This document shows, piece after piece, positions 60,297 through 64,000 of a DNA stretch of 64,000 bases; the first letter of the stretch is position 1; the number at the start of each line of letters is the position of its first letter. The notes beneath the pieces are model-generated. The model saw only the letters and a list, made by a program, of their open reading frames with translations, did no database searches and was not told the DNA's origin. The DNA lies in assembly GCA_016169945.1 (NCBI GenBank), contig JADLSH010000076.1, positions 129,001-193,000 of the forward strand, written 5' to 3'. A program made the position numbers and the translations under genes. Source of the stretch: Trachythela sp. YZ-2020. Lineage: Eukaryota; Cnidaria; Anthozoa; Malacalcyonacea; Clavulariidae.

Positions 60297-60606
60297 CAGG
60301 GTTTCCACTTTCAAGGAAATTTTGACCCCAAAAAGGAATTTTCAAGGAAGGAAAAAATTTAAGGAAATCTAAGGAAATTCAAGGAAATCTAAGGAAATAT
60401 TGTCAAAAGTCTGTAAACAAAGTTGTAAACAGTAAAAATATATTTTTTTGGCATTATTTGGCAGCAATTTTTTATTTTTTTCCTTGGCTCATACCAGTTA
60501 GCATTATCACACGGCCCGGGGCCCGGATGCCAAAATATCTGAAATCAAACCTTCAAACATGTCGCCTTTGTCTAGCAATATGATTATATGAATAACTGAA
60601 TAAGTC

Positions 60607-63600
60607 ATGAAGCGATCTCTTCCTGTTGACAAAGGTTAGACATCCGAGTCAGACGACTTTGAATCTGACCTTTCCAACCAAGATCAAGATGAACCAACCT
60701 TACCTACGGGCAAACCTAAAAAGAAGAAGTACAACCAAAAAATTTTAAATTCCTGGCTGACTGAACCACAATTCAAACACTGGCTTGAACAGCGAAAAGG
60801 TGCTCCCTACTGCAAGATTTGTAATTGCTCGCTATCTTGCGCAAAGACGGCCATAAAACGACACATGGAAAATAAGAAACACAAGAACTTGTGTCAAATA
60901 AGAGAGCAGGTAAGTGCACCGATAACCTCTATGTTGGGAACACGAGGAAACCCAGCAAGGATCGAGATAAAACTTTGTTCCTTTATAACAGAGAAAAATC
61001 TTCCAATCAGTATTGTGGAAGATCTTGTGCCCCTACTACGAAATCTTTTTCCCTCCGATCCAGCTCTCCGTGAAGTTAAGCTGGGGAAACAAAAGGCCAC
61101 CAATATAATTCGACAAGTACTCGGTTTTCATGCTATTAAAGAGTGTGTTTCTAAACTTAAAGAGAATACATTTTCATTGATTATCGACGAAACTACAGAT
61201 AAATCAACAACGTCACAGCTTGCCATACTTGCAGTTTATTTCAACGAACAAACATTTAAACTTTAAATAATTGTAATCGATCTTGTACCACTGTCAGATG
61301 GAGCTGCTGCGACGATCTACAAGGCCCTACTCGACAGCCTAAAAGAAAGAGGCATTTCAATGAAAAACGTAATTGGTTTCTCTGCTGACACATGCAATGT
61401 TATGTTTGGTGCCAATCACTCAGTTGTCCAGATGCTGGTGAAAGATCATCCATGGATAATACCCATTAAATGTTCCTGTCATTTGATCCATCTGTGCAGC
61501 TCACATGCATCAAAAGTTTTTCCTAAAACCGTGGAAGACATATGCAGGAACATATTTTCTCATTTCAGCATGTCCAGTAAAATATCTGAGGCATTCAAAG
61601 AGTTCCAGCAATTTCTTGATTTGAAAGAGCTCAAGATCCTGCGTCCAGGTAATGCAGTATATGGGTCAGCAGTAATTGGCAACAAGCTGTTGCGGTAACC
61701 CTGCCAAGCTATTTACTAGTGTATATGTTGTTGTTGTTATTGGCAAAGTTTTTTAATTAACCTCTTGGTAATACTTGTACAATCAAGTTGCTGGCCCGCA
61801 GCTACTTCAGTATTTAACACTGAGCTTGTGCCCAGTGCATAGGAGCCCTTAGTTTAATTTTAATTGCACACAAATATTAATATATTGTACTAATTGTATG
61901 ATTATGTTAATACTTGTATTCCCTCATTGTTCCTCATTGCTACACTATGTTTGTGTATTTGAACATTACACTTTTCCACTTTTTGTTTGTTAAACTGTAG
62001 GTTATACCCGATGGTTATCTATGAAAGCATGTGTGAAGAGAATCCTTGAGCAGTATGCAGCCTTAAAGCTTTACTTTATTGATGTTGTAGTTGAAGATCC
62101 TACACACACTCATGATGCAATTCTCAGAAGTTTAAACAATAAGTTCATGCAAGTCTACCTGGAATTTATGGATTTCAATTTAGGTAGGTTTGTGTCGTTC
62201 AACCTGCTTTTCCAGAGTGAAATGCCACAGCTCCACCAGCTGAAAGGGGAGGTGGATAACCTCATCAAGGCTATGTGTCTAGACTTCATGGATGTGGGAT
62301 ATGTGCAAAGCACCGATGCACTGAAGATTGACCCATGCAAGAAAGACAAGCACCAGCCTCTGGATAAAGTTTATCTTGGCATTCTGGCAGCAGATACCAT
62401 GTCTACAATCAAGGAAGAGCGTGGCAATGAAGATCCAGACATTGCACTTGTTTATTCCCAGTGTCAAAGGCACAGGGAGTCCAACTAAGAACTGTGACGA
62501 GTAGGACTAAATATAGCGTAGTATATTCAAATTATTGTACTTGTATAAATCATAGAGCTTGTATTATGCAGCGAATAGCTTCAAACGTTGCTTCGAACAA
62601 TGATTCAAAACGAAAATATTGCATCATTTGCATGGCGAATTATTAATAATACGAAATTATTACACGACGTTTCGAGCAATTAAATAACAGCAAGGATTGC
62701 GGGCGCTCGAGGGAAGGCTAAGGGATAAAGAAAAAGAAAGGGATGAAACACCGATCACGTGAGCGTTTAGTGTGCTCCATAAGTAGTCGGTTCATCTTTT
62801 TTTGTGTTTTTTTACGATTCAGACGATGTTCTATTGCATAAACAAATATGATAATTACCGAAAAACAGTTGATGAAACTATTTTACGGGATTTATAACAG
62901 CAGGCATTCTTCGACGTTTTCGCGAGATGTGTTCCATAAGTAGTCGGTTCTCGTGACGTAAATTCGTGACGTATTATTTCCGATTTCTACCTTCGGCTAC
63001 TGTTCGGCGAGTGATTATATCTTCGTGAAAGGTTCGGTCGTCGCCTCATTCCGAGAGAACCGACTACTTATGGAGCACACTAAACGCTCACGTGATCGGT
63101 GTTTCATCCCTTTCTTTTTCTTTATCCCTTAGCCTTCCCTCGAGTGCCCGCAATCCTTGCTGTTATTTAATTGCTCGCGAAACGTCGTGTAATAATTTCG
63201 TATTATTAATAATTCGCCATGCAAATGATGCAATATTTTCGTTTTGAATCATTGTTCGAAGCAATGTTTGAAGCTATTCGCTGCATAATACAAGCTCTAT
63301 GATTTATACAAGTAAGTACAATAATTTGAATATACTACGCTATATTTAGTCCTACTCGTCACAGTTCTTAGTTGGACTCCCTGTGTCAAAGGTTCTTGAT
63401 CGAGGCTGTACAGCAAATTCAATCCCGATTTGCTGATTGCCACCAAGTAGCTGAGCTTGTTTCATGCCTTTTGCCAAGTAATGCTTACAGCTTGAAGATT
63501 CCTTCATTACGTGGATTGTACAGCAAGATGCCTATCCTTAAAGAGGTTGCTGATTTGCAGAAGGTAGATCAGGAATGGAGATCTCATTTTATGAATCCCA

Positions 63601-63998
63601 AGTTGAGTGAAGATCTCACAACAGAGGAATACTGGCAAGTTGTATTTACTGAAAAGCAATCACCAAATGAACTTGCCAGACCAAATTTAGTCAAAGTCCT
63701 GAAAGTTTTGTTCTCTTTGCCTTTCTCCAATGCTGCCGTAGAAAGAGTGTTTAGCCAGCTAAATTTGATCAAAACAGATCACAGAGCTTGTTTAAAGCAA
63801 GAATGTTTACTTGCTTTACTAACAACAAAAATATCTCTTTTGAAATCCGACAAATTAGATATGCCTGCAACTGTAAGGCTTGAACCATCAAGGGATATGC
63901 TTAGCCTCCACAAGGAGATGGTGACAAATGCTGACAATGATGAGGTCACCCAGCTAAGGAAAGATTTCATGAAGAAACTTAATATTGCATCAGCATGA
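60607..63998 (+). pseudogene. hAT transposase with BED-type finger
   Basis: ATG at 60607, but TAG follows within 11 codons; the frame reopens at once. A BED/C2H2-like finger (YCKICNCSLSCAKTAIKRH, then H five residues on) lies at 60810-60882. The catalytic part FSLIIDETTDKSTTSQLAIL is at 61168-61227. A TAA interrupts at 61264-61266. NVIGFSADTCNVMFG follows at 61366. An intron at 61649-62000 (CCAG|GTAATG...TGTAG|GTTATA) joins in frame to give YTRWLS, the conserved hAT RW block. The frame is cut at CQR by a MITE (62471-63385) and resumes to the dimerisation region (LPFSNAAVERVFSQLNLIKT, 63717-63776) and the stop at 63996. Without the two stops and the MITE it would be full length. Close to animal ZBED/SCAND3-type proteins. 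Confidence 0.85.
62471..63385. mobile_element. Foldback MITE, 915 bp, inside the hAT transposase
   Basis: Starts CACAGGGAGTCCAACTAAGA and ends with the inverted copy; the arms extend over 400 bp with few mismatches. TCAAAGG is duplicated at 62464-62470 and 63386-63392 (the match can be read as 7-9 bp). The interior holds three copies of CCATAAGTAGTCGGTTC in both orientations. It has no ORF. Removing it restores the transposase frame. Confidence 0.9.
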
Positions 63999-64000
63999 CT

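Larger units (their letters stand above)
60297..64000 (+). mobile_element. hAT transposon, 3' end outside the window
   Basis: The left end begins CAGGGTTTCCACTTTCAAGG, a typical hAT-type terminus, and is followed by a subterminal array of AAGGAAATCT/AAGGAAATTC units (60315-60400). Its transposase gene occupies 60607-63998. The right terminal repeat is beyond the window, so the 8-bp duplication cannot be verified (the left 8 bp would be ATAAGAGA). Confidence 0.65.

Noticed and set aside
1..64000. tRNA, rRNA or prokaryotic-type operons
   Set aside because: I saw no convincing cloverleaf, rRNA motif or Shine-Dalgarno-linked gene cluster; short tRNA genes could still be missed by eye.

Overview
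This window is animal DNA (AT-rich, spliced genes with GT-AG introns, no operons). The repeat content (Ngaro/DIRS, BEL/Pao, Gypsy, CR1/Jockey-like LINE, Crypton, hAT, ISL2EU-like elements and many foldback MITEs) fits a cnidarian- or sponge-like marine invertebrate; the species cannot be named from sequence alone. Only one gene looks like an ordinary host gene: the 3' end of a PHD-finger gene at 1-1372. Almost everything else is a nested pile of transposons in different states of decay.

Layout. 1-1372: PHD gene with a foldback MITE in its last intron. 3108-4980: a MITE, then a BEL/Pao gag relic and its probable LTR. 7098-7374: hAT scrap. 7426-16.4k: element 1, with a DDE integrase (+) facing a HECT ubiquitin ligase gene (-); the HECT gene is split by a 3.7-kb hAT-type element (8-bp target duplication) and by a palindromic MITE. 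17905-24386: element 2, a relative of element 1 with both ends, a 6-bp target duplication, long inverted arms made of 20-bp repeats, an intact two-exon integrase and a broken HECT/UBZ gene. 24716-24776: a 61-bp hAT-like mini element. 24956-34.0k (-): BEL/Pao element, interrupted at 27065-33499 by an ISL2EU-like transposon encoding a THAP-DDE transposase (+) and a SAP-SWIM-YqaJ nuclease that ends in a Ulp1-type SUMO protease (-). 34.08-38.12k (-): an Ngaro-type element with A1-ORFs-B1-A2-B2 split repeats, tyrosine recombinase and SGNH hydrolase but no reverse transcriptase. 38.13-53.5k (+): a second DIRS/Ngaro copy, its RT split by about 13 kb of later insertions. These include a 58-bp tandem array, the 8.5-kb element 3 (39640-48118: DDE transposase joined to SAP-like and ubiquitin-protease-like domains, plus a divergent SAM-domain gene), a minisatellite and a LINE. 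53.7-58.7k: Gypsy, LINE and Crypton relics. 60297 to the end: a hAT element whose ORF is split by a 915-bp foldback MITE.

Main observation. Three structurally unrelated cut-and-paste transposons in one 64-kb window each carry an enzyme of the ubiquitin/SUMO system next to the transposase: a HECT E3 ligase with a UBZ-like finger (elements 1 and 2), a Ulp1-like C48 protease (ISL2EU-like) and a USP-like C19 protease (element 3). The assignments rest on motifs read by eye. Most copies carry frameshifts, so they are probably immobile; the element 2 integrase is the only transposition gene that looks open from start to stop.
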